Shown here piece after piece: positions 16,439 to 24,424 of a DNA stretch of 64,000 nt. The notes under the pieces were generated by a model. It was not told where the DNA came from, did no database searches, and was given only the letters and a program-made list of their open reading frames with translations. The DNA is taken from NCBI GenBank assembly GCA_020025235.1, contig JAHHSL010000004.1, positions 17,162-81,161 of the forward strand, read 5' to 3'. The first letter of the stretch is position 1, and each line of letters begins with the position of its first letter. The translations under genes and the position numbers were made by a program. This DNA is from Ruthenibacterium sp. GTDB taxonomy: Bacteria; Bacillota; Clostridia; Oscillospirales; Ruminococcaceae.

Positions 16439-17092
16439 ATGATAAAGATTTCTCCTTCCATTCTTGCAGCGGATTTTGCCGAACTTGGCAAAAGCTGTGA
16501 AAATGTGATGAAAGCCGGCGCAGATATGCTGCACATCGACGTTATGGACGGCGTTTTTGTGCCGAACATCAGCCTTGGCGTGCCGGTGCTGCAATCGCTT
16601 GCAAAGCGGGTGGATGCATTTTACGATGTGCATCTGATGATCCACGACCCGCTCAAATATGTAAAGCCGTTCTGCGATGCGGGCGCGGATCTCATCACGT
16701 TCCACATCGAAGCGGACAGCCCCGTGCGCGAAACGATCGAAGCGATCCGGGCGCAGGGCTGCAAGGCGGCGCTGAGCATCAAGCCCGCAACGCCGGCCGA
16801 AGCGGTGTTCCCGTATCTGGAGCTTTTGGACATGGTGCTTGTGATGAGCGTGGAGCCGGGCTTCGGCGGGCAGAAGTTCATGCCCGCAGCCGTGGAAAAA
16901 ATCGCGCTGATCCGTGCCGAGGCGCTTCGCCGCGGGCTGGAGCTTGATATCGAAGTGGACGGCGGCATCGGCACGGAAACCGCCCCCGCGTGCGCAAAGG
17001 CGGGCGCAAACGTGCTGGTGGCGGGCTCTGCCGTGTTCGGCGCAAAGGACCCCGCACAGGCGATCGCGCAGATCCGCAAAGCGTGCGAATGA
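16439..17092 (+). CDS. rpe: Ribulose-phosphate 3-epimerase
   Basis: A 217-residue TIM-barrel enzyme that interconverts ribulose 5-phosphate and xylulose 5-phosphate in the pentose phosphate pathway. Motifs are ISPSILAADF, LHIDVMDGVFVPNIS (metal His and catalytic Asp), DVHLMI, VMSVEPGFGGQKF and the second catalytic Asp in EVDGGI. A phosphate-binding VAGSAVFG loop closes the barrel. Length is standard. ATG 16439 follows GAGGTG. The RnfD-like gene starts 37 nt after the stop on the same strand, so the Rnf-like trio may share this transcript. Confidence 0.96.
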   Translation: MIKISPSILAADFAELGKSCENVMKAGADMLHIDVMDGVFVPNISLGVPVLQSLAKRVDAFYDVHLMIHDPLKYVKPFCDAGADLITFHIEADSPVRETIEAIRAQGCKAALSIKPATPAEAVFPYLELLDMVLVMSVEPGFGGQKFMPAAVEKIALIRAEALRRGLELDIEVDGGIGTETAPACAKAGANVLVAGSAVFGAKDPAQAIAQIRKACE

Positions 17093-17129
17093 TCTTATCA
17101 AATGACCCGGATGAAAAGAGGCGAACCGT

Positions 17130-18119
17130 ATGAGCAATGAGACCGTGCTGCCGCTGCAGCCGCCCACCGCCCATGATTATAACCGTGATATCGTATTTAT
17201 GATTTTCCCGCTGCTGGCGCTTTCCACCTATTTTTACGGCATGCGCCCCGCTGCGCTGTGCGCCACTGCGGCCCTGACGGCAAAGCTGTGCGATCACCTT
17301 GTTGCGTGGCTGCGCAGACGCCCGTATGATAAGGAAGAAAACAGCAGCGTGCCGATCGCGCTGGTGCTGGTGATGATGTTCCCGGCTTCGGTGCATTATT
17401 ATGTTGTGGTCATCAGCGTTTCCACGGCGATCCTGATTGCAAAGCACGCATTCGGCGGCTATGGCTGCTATCCGTTCAACCCTGCCGCGGTGGGGTATGC
17501 CGTGGCGGCGGTAAGCTGGCCGACGGAGATTTTCCGCGACCCGGTCCCGTTTACCAGAATGACCGTTGCGGATGCAAGCAATGCGGTGCTGGTGGACAGC
17601 GTCGCGCACATGCTGCGTTCAGGCGGCGTGCCGAACGTGCGGCTTTTCGATCTGGTGCTGGGCAATTTCCCCGGCCCGATCGGCACAACATCCGTCCTTA
17701 TCATCATTTCCTGCGCCATGTATCTGTGGATGCGCCGTGATATTTCGCTCGACATCCCCGCGGGCTTTCTGCTTGCGTGCGCAGGCGTTGCGTTTTTCTA
17801 TCCGCGCGTCAATACGCTCGGGCTGGAGCTTCCGTGGAAATATCTGGATATCCGCATCACGTCCCTGTGCTATGAGCTGCTTTCGGGCGCGATCATATTC
17901 GCCGCGGTGTTCCTTGTCAACGAACCGGTCACAAAGCCGAAAAACCCGAAGGCGCGCTTTGCCTACGGCGTGTTGGTGGGCTTTATGACGATGATGTTCC
18001 GCTATTTCGGCATCTATGATATCGGTGTATGCTTTGCGCTGATTTCCGTAAACGCAATTTCCGGCTATCTGGACCGCCTGTTTTCGGAACGGTTCTTTCG
18101 TAAGGAGGTGCGCTTATGA
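17130..18119 (+). CDS. RnfD-like membrane protein without the flavin-attachment threonine
   Basis: A 329-residue polytopic membrane protein of the RnfD/NqrB family. FGGYGCYPFNPAAVG matches the conserved FGG.G.N.FNPA.VG, and LGNFPGPIGTTS matches LGN..G.IGE.S. In RnfD/NqrB, FMN is covalently held by the threonine of an S-G-A-T motif. The aligned stretch here is S150-N-A-V153, so the acceptor position is valine. About nine hydrophobic segments are visible. The next gene overlaps by ATGA. No rnfC, rnfG or rnfB is present in the window. It is clearly related to RnfD, but electron transfer through this subunit is doubtful. Confidence 0.8.
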   Translation: MSNETVLPLQPPTAHDYNRDIVFMIFPLLALSTYFYGMRPAALCATAALTAKLCDHLVAWLRRRPYDKEENSSVPIALVLVMMFPASVHYYVVVISVSTAILIAKHAFGGYGCYPFNPAAVGYAVAAVSWPTEIFRDPVPFTRMTVADASNAVLVDSVAHMLRSGGVPNVRLFDLVLGNFPGPIGTTSVLIIISCAMYLWMRRDISLDIPAGFLLACAGVAFFYPRVNTLGLELPWKYLDIRITSLCYELLSGAIIFAAVFLVNEPVTKPKNPKARFAYGVLVGFMTMMFRYFGIYDIGVCFALISVNAISGYLDRLFSERFFRKEVRL

Positions 18120-18772
18120 CGGGTTCATCCGATAAAAAAACGCGCTCGCGCGCCGAAGTGGAGCACCGCGCGCGCCGCGACCGTATTTTCCTGAACAATC
18201 CGGTCATCATGCAGGGCCTTGGGCTTGCACCGCTGATCGTTGCGGCCACCACCTTAAAAAACGGCATCATGCTGGCGGTGGCGGTATTCCTGCTGCTGAC
18301 GCCGATGCGTGTGCTTGCCGCAGCGCTGAGCAAATTTGCGTATTTCCGCTTCCGCGGGCTGACGTATGCACTGACCGCAGCGGTGGTGTATATCGGCGTG
18401 CGGTATATCATGGGGCTTTTGTACCCCACGGCAGACCTTGCCCTGCTGGGGCTGTACCTGCCGCTGCTTGTGGCGGACCCGATCATCCTCAAGCGTTATG
18501 AACGCCCGCAGCGCGAACGCATGCATACCGCGGCGCGCAAGGGGCTGGTCACCTCGCTGGGCTATATGCTCATCCTGATCTTCCTGTCAGCGATCCGGGA
18601 ATTTCTGGGTGCCGGTACGCTTCTGGGTCACTGGATCGTCAAGCGTTCCTGGTTCCCTATGGCGCAGCTGCCGGCCGGCGGCTTTATCATCCTGGCGCTT
18701 GTCATGGGTGTGTGGCGCGCTGTGGCCGTCAATGTAAAAGAACAGATGAGTCTGGGGGCGGAAGAACGATGA
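18116..18772 (+). CDS. RnfE/NqrD-like membrane protein lacking all cysteines
   Basis: A 218-residue protein with about six membrane segments, of the RnfE/NqrD/RnfA/NqrE fold. NNPVIMQGLGLAPLIVAAT aligns with the conserved NPV.VQ.LG.CP..AV, and LPLLVADPIILKR aligns with IPLIVVNC...GR. Both cysteines that bind the intramembrane [2Fe-2S] cluster in Rnf/Nqr are replaced, by Ala38 and Pro122, and the protein has no cysteine at all. It has a longer basic N terminus than usual. The start overlaps the RnfD-like stop, and its own stop overlaps the RnfA-like start, so the three are translationally coupled. Confidence 0.78.
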   Translation: MTGSSDKKTRSRAEVEHRARRDRIFLNNPVIMQGLGLAPLIVAATTLKNGIMLAVAVFLLLTPMRVLAAALSKFAYFRFRGLTYALTAAVVYIGVRYIMGLLYPTADLALLGLYLPLLVADPIILKRYERPQRERMHTAARKGLVTSLGYMLILIFLSAIREFLGAGTLLGHWIVKRSWFPMAQLPAGGFIILALVMGVWRAVAVNVKEQMSLGAEER

Positions 18773-19380
18773 GAGAAATAATGCAGTCCCTGGGCACGTT
18801 TTTCACCTATGCACTTCTGGCGGTGTTTGCACAGAATGCCGTGTTCACCCGCGCACTGGGCGTTTCCCGCCTTGTCAAGCTGGTGGACGACACGGCGGTC
18901 GATTCGCTGACGTTCGGTGCGCTGCTGTGCGCAGTGCAGCTGATTGCTGCACCGCTTGGGTTTTACGCAAACCGACTGCTGGAACAGTACCGCTACCGCA
19001 CCTATGTGCGCCCGCTGGCTATGGTGCTGTGCAGCGCGGCGGCATTCTTTATTGTGCTGTTCATCATTGTGCTGTGCTTCAAAATGGACGGTGCACGCAA
19101 ATTCATTGCGGTGCTGCCTATGGCGACATTCAACACCTGTATCCTCGGCACCATGATTATCGGTTCCGTGCAGAGCTTTACGCTTTTGCAGACGATCGGC
19201 TTTGCACTGGGCAGCAGCGTGGGCTATGTGCTGGCGGTGCAGCTTGTGACGGAAGGACAGAACAAGCTGCAGAGCGAGGAAGTGCCCGCGACATTCCGCG
19301 GTCTGCCGATCACGCTTTTGTATATCGGCATCCTGGCTCTTGCGATTTACGGCTTCACAGGGCACGTTGTCGCATTCTGA
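18769..19380 (+). CDS. RnfA/NqrE-like membrane protein with altered Fe-S ligands
   Basis: A 203-residue protein with about six hydrophobic segments, the inverted partner of the RnfE-like subunit. QNAVFTRALGVSRLV aligns with the family NFVL.RFLGICPFL, so the first cluster cysteine and proline are replaced by Ser33-Arg34. LPMATFNTCILG aligns with LPLITTNCAVLG, where cysteine is displaced by one residue (Thr123-Cys124). ATG 18769 overlaps the upstream stop; GGGGGCG is the likely ribosome site. A terminator follows. Family membership is good; retention of the redox centre looks unlikely. Confidence 0.78.
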   Translation: MREIMQSLGTFFTYALLAVFAQNAVFTRALGVSRLVKLVDDTAVDSLTFGALLCAVQLIAAPLGFYANRLLEQYRYRTYVRPLAMVLCSAAAFFIVLFIIVLCFKMDGARKFIAVLPMATFNTCILGTMIIGSVQSFTLLQTIGFALGSSVGYVLAVQLVTEGQNKLQSEEVPATFRGLPITLLYIGILALAIYGFTGHVVAF

Positions 19381-19388
19381 ATCAATTG

Positions 19389-19427
19389 CCCCGGCTGGCC
19401 TGCGTGTAAGCGGCAGCCGGGATTTTT
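19389..19427 (+). terminator. Terminator after the Rnf-like trio
   Basis: CCCGGCTG pairs with CAGCCGGG, with an inner GCC/GGC extension, followed by ATTTTT. Confidence 0.78.
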
Positions 19428-19450
19428 CATAGCAGAAGGGGGGCGGGAAC

Positions 19451-20341
19451 ATGCAGGTGCGAAGATCCGGCGCGCCGGACGCTGCGGCGCTGGCAGTGCT
19501 TGGCGTATGCGGCGGTGCGGATACCTTTGTTCTGGAAAAGGACGGCAGCGTGATCGGCGCGGCACGGATGCAGGAAAGCTGCCTTGTGCAGTGCGTTCTG
19601 GCGCCGGAGTGGCGCCGCCGCGGCTACGGCACGTTTTTACTGCGGCGCATGCTGCGGTGCTATCCGGGCGCGGCACGGGCGCTTTGCCCGGAAAATGCCC
19701 CGGCACAGGCGCTTTTGCGCCGCTGCGGCTTTCGCCCGAAGGAACAGGGGGAACCGTGGGTGCGGGGTGTCCCGCACGATGACGGAGAAAATGCACTGAG
19801 CGTGGCGCACGCCTTTTTAAAGGAGCATGTCCGAGCCGGAATGACGGCGATCGACGCGACGGCGGGCAACGGCGGCGATACGCTGTTCCTGTGCCGCCTT
19901 GTCGGGCACGGCGGGCGTGTGCTGGCGTTTGATATCCAGCCGCAGGCAGTCGATAATACCAATAAAAAGCTTGCGGAAACCGGATACGGCGAAACCGGAA
20001 AAGCCGTGCTGGACAGCCACGCAAACCTTGCGGCCTATGCGCAGCCGGGCAGTGTGGATGCGGTCATGTTCAATCTGGGCTATCTTCCGGGCGGGGATCA
20101 TTCGGTTTTTACGGAAAAGGAAACGAGCATCCCCGCGATCGGCACCGCACTTTCGCTTTTGAAAAAAGGCGGGGTGATGACGGTGTGCGTGTATTCCGGC
20201 GGCGCGCAGGGCACGGCGGAGCGCGACGCGGTGCTGCAGTTCTTTGCACAGCTGCCGAAAGCGCAATACGATGTTGCCGTGCGGGATTTCAAAGAGCAGG
20301 CGGGTCTGCCGCCGGTTCCTGTCTGTGTGGTCAAAAAATAA
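19451..20341 (+). CDS. Fusion of small GNAT domain and MnmM/YtqB-type tRNA methyltransferase
   Basis: 296 residues in two parts. Residues 1 to about 107 form a compact GNAT acetyltransferase-like unit with the acetyl-CoA loop RRRGYGT and a closing RRCGF. Residues from about 110 resemble MnmM (B. subtilis YtqB), the SAM-dependent enzyme that makes mnm5U in the tRNA wobble base. Its marks are DATAGNGGDTLFL, FDIQPQAVDNT, DSHANL and FNLGYLPGGDHSVFT. Stand-alone YtqB is about 190 residues, so the methyltransferase part is complete. The GNAT substrate is unknown. ATG 19451 follows AGGGGGGCGGG. It is isolated by a terminator upstream. Confidence 0.82.
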   Translation: MQVRRSGAPDAAALAVLGVCGGADTFVLEKDGSVIGAARMQESCLVQCVLAPEWRRRGYGTFLLRRMLRCYPGAARALCPENAPAQALLRRCGFRPKEQGEPWVRGVPHDDGENALSVAHAFLKEHVRAGMTAIDATAGNGGDTLFLCRLVGHGGRVLAFDIQPQAVDNTNKKLAETGYGETGKAVLDSHANLAAYAQPGSVDAVMFNLGYLPGGDHSVFTEKETSIPAIGTALSLLKKGGVMTVCVYSGGAQGTAERDAVLQFFAQLPKAQYDVAVRDFKEQAGLPPVPVCVVKK

Positions 20342-20400
20342 AGGGCACGCAGCACGCTTTCCGGCAAAGGCGCGGGAAAATGTGCGGCAGAAAGGCCAGC

Positions 20401-20455
20401 TTTCACTCTTTTTTCACATGTGCGTGACTTTTTTTTCACAAGGAAAGCATATACT
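20401..20455 (+). promoter_or_regulatory. htrA promoter with phased TTTTCACA direct repeats
   Basis: TTTCAC occurs at 20401-20406, 20412-20417 and 20434-20439; the last two are within perfect TTTTTTCACA repeats at 20409 and 20431. Spacings of 11 and 22 nt place them on one DNA face. A TATACT -10 lies at 20450-20455 with a poor -35, as expected for an activated promoter. B. subtilis htrA promoters have similar TTTTCATA octamers linked to CssRS control. Confidence 0.65.
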
Positions 20456-20487
20456 AAAGTCAGCATCGAAAGAGGAGGATGTGCAGT

Positions 20488-21756
20488 ATGAACAACAATT
20501 GGGAATATGATTATTCCGAACTTTATCATAATCAGAATCAAAAAAGCAATCCGGCACAGGAAGAGCCGGTGTGCAGTGCCGCAGGCGGCAGCGTGCTGGA
20601 TGAAATGAACGGCATGCCGCCGAAAAAGCACGGCACAAACGGAAAACGCATTGCCGCAGTGGCGGCGCTCGTGATCTTCTGCGGCGCGGCGGGCTTCGGC
20701 GGCGGATACGCCGGCTACCGTGCGGCGCGCGGCTCTGCCGGAACAGTGATCCACCACGCGGCGGTGCAGGAACAGACTGAAAGTGAACCGGCGGCACCGG
20801 GCGCGGCGCTTTCCATAAAGGATGTGGCAAAGCGCGTCGGCCCGAGCGTTGTGGAAGTCACGACCGAGCAGGTCACCACGCACCCGATCTTCGGGCAGTT
20901 CGTGCAGGGCGGCGCAGGCAGCGGCGTCATCCTTTCGCAGGATGGATATATCATCACCAACAACCATGTCGTGCACGGTGCAACGCAGGTCAAGGTTCGC
21001 CTGACGGACGGCAATGAATATGAAGCAAAGATCGTGGGCATGGACGCAAAAACGGATATTGCCGTGCTGAAAGTGGAGGCAGAGGGTCTGCCGGCCGTGG
21101 TTGTCGGTGATTCCGACGGCATTGAAGTGGGCGAACCGGTCATCGCGGTCGGCAATCCGCTGGGCCGTCTGGGCGGTTCCGTCACAAGCGGCATCGTATC
21201 CGCGCTGGACCGCACGATCACCGTGGGCAACGAGGAAATGCATCTGCTGCAAATGGATGCGGCAGTCAGCCCGGGCAATTCGGGCGGCGGCCTGTTCAAT
21301 GAACGCGGCGAGCTGATCGGCATTGTCAATGCAAAATCCGGCGGTGAAAATACCGAGGGCATCGGCTTTGCGATCCCCGTCAATACGGCGGTGCGCGTGG
21401 CAGAGGAGCTTATGGATAACGGATATGTCACGGGGCGCCCGGGAATGGGCGTAACGGTCATCCAGATCACCGATCCGCAGACGGCGTACAGCTACGGCGT
21501 AAGCCAGGCCGGCGTTTATGTGCGCGATGTGGCTGAGGGCGGCGCCGCAGAAAAGGCGGGGCTCAAGCCCGGCGACCGCTTTGTAAGCGTGGATGGCACG
21601 GCAGTTTCCGAAACCGGGGACGTCACCGGCGCCTTGGCACAGCATCAGGTCGGTGATACGATCGAAGTACAGGTGGCGCGCGGAAAGCAGATCGTTTCGG
21701 CGTCCGTTGTACTGGAAGAATTGAAACCGCAGCAGCCTGCACCGCAGGAAGGCTGA
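20488..21756 (+). CDS. htrA: HtrA/DegP-type serine protease with one PDZ domain
   Basis: A 422-residue membrane-anchored protease of the secretion-stress class. Residues 1-50 are hydrophilic (Asn/Glu-rich) and about 54-78 form the membrane anchor. The trypsin-like domain has the triad His160 (ITNNHVV), Asp190 (KTDIAVL) and Ser265 (SPGNSGGGL). A PDZ domain lies at about 325-410. This is the usual Firmicute layout, with the protease facing outward. I chose ATG 20488, 9 nt after GAGGAGG; the ATG at 20479 abuts the ribosome site. Phased repeats upstream suggest two-component control. Confidence 0.94.
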   Translation: MNNNWEYDYSELYHNQNQKSNPAQEEPVCSAAGGSVLDEMNGMPPKKHGTNGKRIAAVAALVIFCGAAGFGGGYAGYRAARGSAGTVIHHAAVQEQTESEPAAPGAALSIKDVAKRVGPSVVEVTTEQVTTHPIFGQFVQGGAGSGVILSQDGYIITNNHVVHGATQVKVRLTDGNEYEAKIVGMDAKTDIAVLKVEAEGLPAVVVGDSDGIEVGEPVIAVGNPLGRLGGSVTSGIVSALDRTITVGNEEMHLLQMDAAVSPGNSGGGLFNERGELIGIVNAKSGGENTEGIGFAIPVNTAVRVAEELMDNGYVTGRPGMGVTVIQITDPQTAYSYGVSQAGVYVRDVAEGGAAEKAGLKPGDRFVSVDGTAVSETGDVTGALAQHQVGDTIEVQVARGKQIVSASVVLEELKPQQPAPQEG

Positions 21757-21766
21757 GTATATAACG

Positions 21767-21801
21767 AAAAAGGCATCGAACGGTATGTTTCGATGCCTTT
21801 T
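21767..21801 (+). terminator. Terminator of htrA
   Basis: The inverted repeat AAAAGGCATCGAA / TTCGATGCCTTTT has an 8-nt loop and ends in a T-run. Confidence 0.85.
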
Positions 21802-21894
21802 CGGGCAATCATTTCATCTAAATGTCAAAAAATGTAAAAAAGCCAAACCGTATCAAACCGGAAAATTGGCCGGAAAGAAAGAAGGCAGGACACT

Positions 21895-23088
21895 GTGTTT
21901 GAAAAAATCAATATTCGGATGCTGGGCGGATTTTCCGTTACGGCGGACGGGAAAACACTTGCAGACAGTGAAACCAAAATGACCAAACCATGGCAGCTTT
22001 TTTGTTATCTTGTGCTTCACAAAGACAGAGTTACATCGGCAGATACGCTTTTGCACGAGATCTGGGGGGATGAGGACCTTACCGACCCGCAGAATGTGCT
22101 GAAGAATACGATCTACGCGCTGCGCAGATCGCTTGCCGGAAATGTAAAGCCCGGAGAAACGCCGATTTTGTACCGCGCGGGCGGATACTGCCTGAACGGG
22201 CGCATCAAATGGCGCGTTGACGTCGACCGGTTTGTGGATCACTGCTCGGCGGCCCAGCGCTGCCGCGGCGGGATCGATGCGCGCACGGCGGCGTGGAAAA
22301 AGGCAGAAATCGTGTTCCGCGGCGAACTTCTGCCCCGCCTTTCGGGCGAAATGTGGGTCATGCGCGCGCAGCGCGAACTGGCAAAGAAGTACCTGTACTG
22401 CGTGCAGCAGCTGTGCGAAGGCCTGTTTGAGCAGGAAAAATACGACGAAGCGCTGAAATCCACCGTGCGCGCACTGCGCATCGTGCAAAGCGATGAACCG
22501 ACGATCCTTTTGATGTTCCGTGCGCTGGATAAGCTGCAGATGCGCAGCGAGATCGTGGTGGCGTATAATAAAATGGCACGCTTCTTTGAAGCGGAAACAA
22601 GACGTCCGCTGTGCGATGAGATCCGGAACATCTACCGTGAAGCTGCAAAGACGGTGGATAAAACCGCGCAGGATTACACGGCGTTCCGCGAAGAGCTGGT
22701 CGAGACCCTGGACGGGAGAGGCAGCGAAAACGGCGCATTTTACTGCAATTACGAAGTGCTCAAGCAGATGTACGCCATGACCGCGCGCAGCGTGCGCGGC
22801 AAAGTGATCGTGCCGATGCTGGTTACCGTGCAGGCGAACGCCGAGGACGAAGAGGAAGCGAAGATCCGGACGGCAGAAGCTATGGACGATCTGCGCCTTG
22901 CGATTTCCGCAACACTGCGCAAAAGTGATATTTTTGCAAAATACAGCCAGAATCAGTATGCGGTGCTGCTGTGCCTTGTGGATCTGCACGAGGCGGAAGG
23001 CGTCCGCACGCATCTGCAGAACGCATACGAAAACGCCGGTGCACATGCGGATGTCCGGCTGGATATCCGCATCCCGGCAGTCATCTGA
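21895..23088 (+). CDS. BTAD-domain transcriptional regulator with degenerate GGDEF-like C terminus
   Basis: 397 residues. The first 100 form an OmpR/SARP-like winged helix (IRMLGGFSV, KPWQLFCYLVLH, VLKNTIYALRRSL). About 100-260 match the bacterial transcriptional activator (BTAD) TPR region with FRGELLPRL and YDEAL. The C-terminal 120 residues look like a diguanylate-cyclase fold that has lost its signature: AISATLRKSDIFAKYSQNQYAVLL sits where LR..D..AR.GGDEF..LL would be. It is therefore probably a regulator with a sensory, non-catalytic C domain. GTG 21895 is preceded by AGAAGG. It is monocistronic; targets are unknown. Confidence 0.75.
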   Translation: MFEKINIRMLGGFSVTADGKTLADSETKMTKPWQLFCYLVLHKDRVTSADTLLHEIWGDEDLTDPQNVLKNTIYALRRSLAGNVKPGETPILYRAGGYCLNGRIKWRVDVDRFVDHCSAAQRCRGGIDARTAAWKKAEIVFRGELLPRLSGEMWVMRAQRELAKKYLYCVQQLCEGLFEQEKYDEALKSTVRALRIVQSDEPTILLMFRALDKLQMRSEIVVAYNKMARFFEAETRRPLCDEIRNIYREAAKTVDKTAQDYTAFREELVETLDGRGSENGAFYCNYEVLKQMYAMTARSVRGKVIVPMLVTVQANAEDEEEAKIRTAEAMDDLRLAISATLRKSDIFAKYSQNQYAVLLCLVDLHEAEGVRTHLQNAYENAGAHADVRLDIRIPAVI

Positions 23089-23144
23089 TGCACTGCACCG
23101 CGCGGGAAAAATAAAAGAGCGCCGCACGGCAAAGAAACGTATCG

Positions 23145-23183
23145 TTCCGGGGAGGGCAGAATGTCCGCTCCGGAATTTTTTTT
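23145..23183 (+). terminator. Terminator of the BTAD regulator gene
   Basis: TTCCGG and CCGGAA close an imperfect hairpin that is followed by a T8-9 run. Confidence 0.75.
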
Positions 23184-23235
23184 CGCAGCCGGACGGGAAA
23201 AGCATGCAAAGGCGCAGGAAAAGCGCGGTTTGCGG

Positions 23236-23265
23236 TTGTCGCACAGGGCGGGAATGTGATACAAT
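23236..23265 (+). promoter_or_regulatory. Promoter of nucleoid-associated protein gene
   Basis: TTGTCG and TACAAT with an 18-nt spacer, about 30 nt upstream of the start codon. Confidence 0.65.
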
Positions 23266-23294
23266 AGTAAAGTTCATGCAAGGGAGGAAAGCAA

Positions 23295-24311
23295 ATGAAT
23301 ATCGAACTTATCAGCGCAATCATCCATGCGCTTGACCCGGCCATTGATGCGCCGAGCCTTTCTCAGGCGATCCTGCCGCCTTCGGAGGAGGTTTTGCAGT
23401 ATCTGGCGAACCATGCCGCAAAGGCGTTTGCAAGCGAAGATGCAAAGGCGTGCACGCTGACGGATGATTCCCCGATCCTGCCGCTGCTTTATAAGATCGA
23501 AGAAGAATTTGTGGATAAAACGGCAGCCATTGCGCGGGACTGGTTTGACGTCATGCTGCAGAACCCGTCGATCCCGGCTGCGGATCTTGTGTTCCTGCTG
23601 CTTGCGATCGACGGCACGGAATATCTTGCCGCGCTGAAAATGAACTATAAAAGCGGCTGGCTGCATATGGCGGGCGACCGCGGGGGCGTGTTCCTCAACG
23701 AGCCGGTGCGCTGTGCGGCGATCCTGCCGGGCGCTTCGGGCAAGGCGGACGAAGCGTTCTTTGTCAGCATCGATGGCAGCGAAGTGCGCCTGAGCGAAAA
23801 GAAATACGAGATCGACGGCAGAAAGCAGACGTATCTGGGCAGCCGCATCGTGGGATGCCGCGTGGGCATGTCCCCGCGCGAAAAGCTTTCCGTCATCCGC
23901 GAAGCGGCAAGCGAAGTGAACCAGCAGTTTTACGGCAATACCGGCGTAGATGAACCGGAGCTTGCCAAAGCCGTGTGCGAAGAATTTTATACAGCGCGCG
24001 ATGAAGAGCGTTCGCGCCCGGGCAAGCCCGACCCCGTGCCGGTGCAGGCGATCTGCGATAAGCTGTACGGCGATATGCCCCATGCGCGCGAAGCGTTTGA
24101 AAAAGCACTGGAGGAGCACGAGATCTCCATGGAAGAACCGCTGCCGATGTCGGCGCCTGCCGTGCGCCGTCTGGAAAAGCAGAGCCTGCGCAGCGGCGCC
24201 GGTGTGGAGATCAAGGTGCCTGTCAGCGTATACCGCGACGAAAACGCCGTGGAATTTATCCGCAATGCGGACGGCACGACATCCCTGCTCATCAAAAATA
24301 TCCTGATGTAG
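23295..24311 (+). CDS. Nucleoid-associated protein of the NdpA/YejK (NA37) family
   Basis: A 338-residue soluble protein that matches the 37-kDa nucleoid-associated protein family. Recognisable parts are the N-terminal ISAIIHALDPAIDAPSLSQAILP, the central LVFLLLAIDGTEYLAALKMNYKSGW and a C-terminal pattern around GVEIKVPVSVY. E. coli YejK binds DNA and topoisomerase IV; the role in Firmicutes is not established. ATG 23295 follows GGGAGG. It has its own promoter, and prfC follows with its own promoter, so it is probably a single-gene transcript. Confidence 0.75.
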   Translation: MNIELISAIIHALDPAIDAPSLSQAILPPSEEVLQYLANHAAKAFASEDAKACTLTDDSPILPLLYKIEEEFVDKTAAIARDWFDVMLQNPSIPAADLVFLLLAIDGTEYLAALKMNYKSGWLHMAGDRGGVFLNEPVRCAAILPGASGKADEAFFVSIDGSEVRLSEKKYEIDGRKQTYLGSRIVGCRVGMSPREKLSVIREAASEVNQQFYGNTGVDEPELAKAVCEEFYTARDEERSRPGKPDPVPVQAICDKLYGDMPHAREAFEKALEEHEISMEEPLPMSAPAVRRLEKQSLRSGAGVEIKVPVSVYRDENAVEFIRNADGTTSLLIKNILM

Positions 24312-24351
24312 GCATTTTTGCGGGTTTTCTGCGCTTTTTTGGGCTGCCGCC

Positions 24352-24380
24352 TTGTTTTTTGGCGCAGAATATCATACAAT
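24352..24380 (+). promoter_or_regulatory. Promoter of prfC
   Basis: TTGTTT and TACAAT with a 17-nt spacer, about 45 nt before the GTG start. Confidence 0.65.
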
Positions 24381-24424
24381 AAGATGTATTTGGAACTTGT
24401 TTTTGCATATTTGGAGGATTTTTA

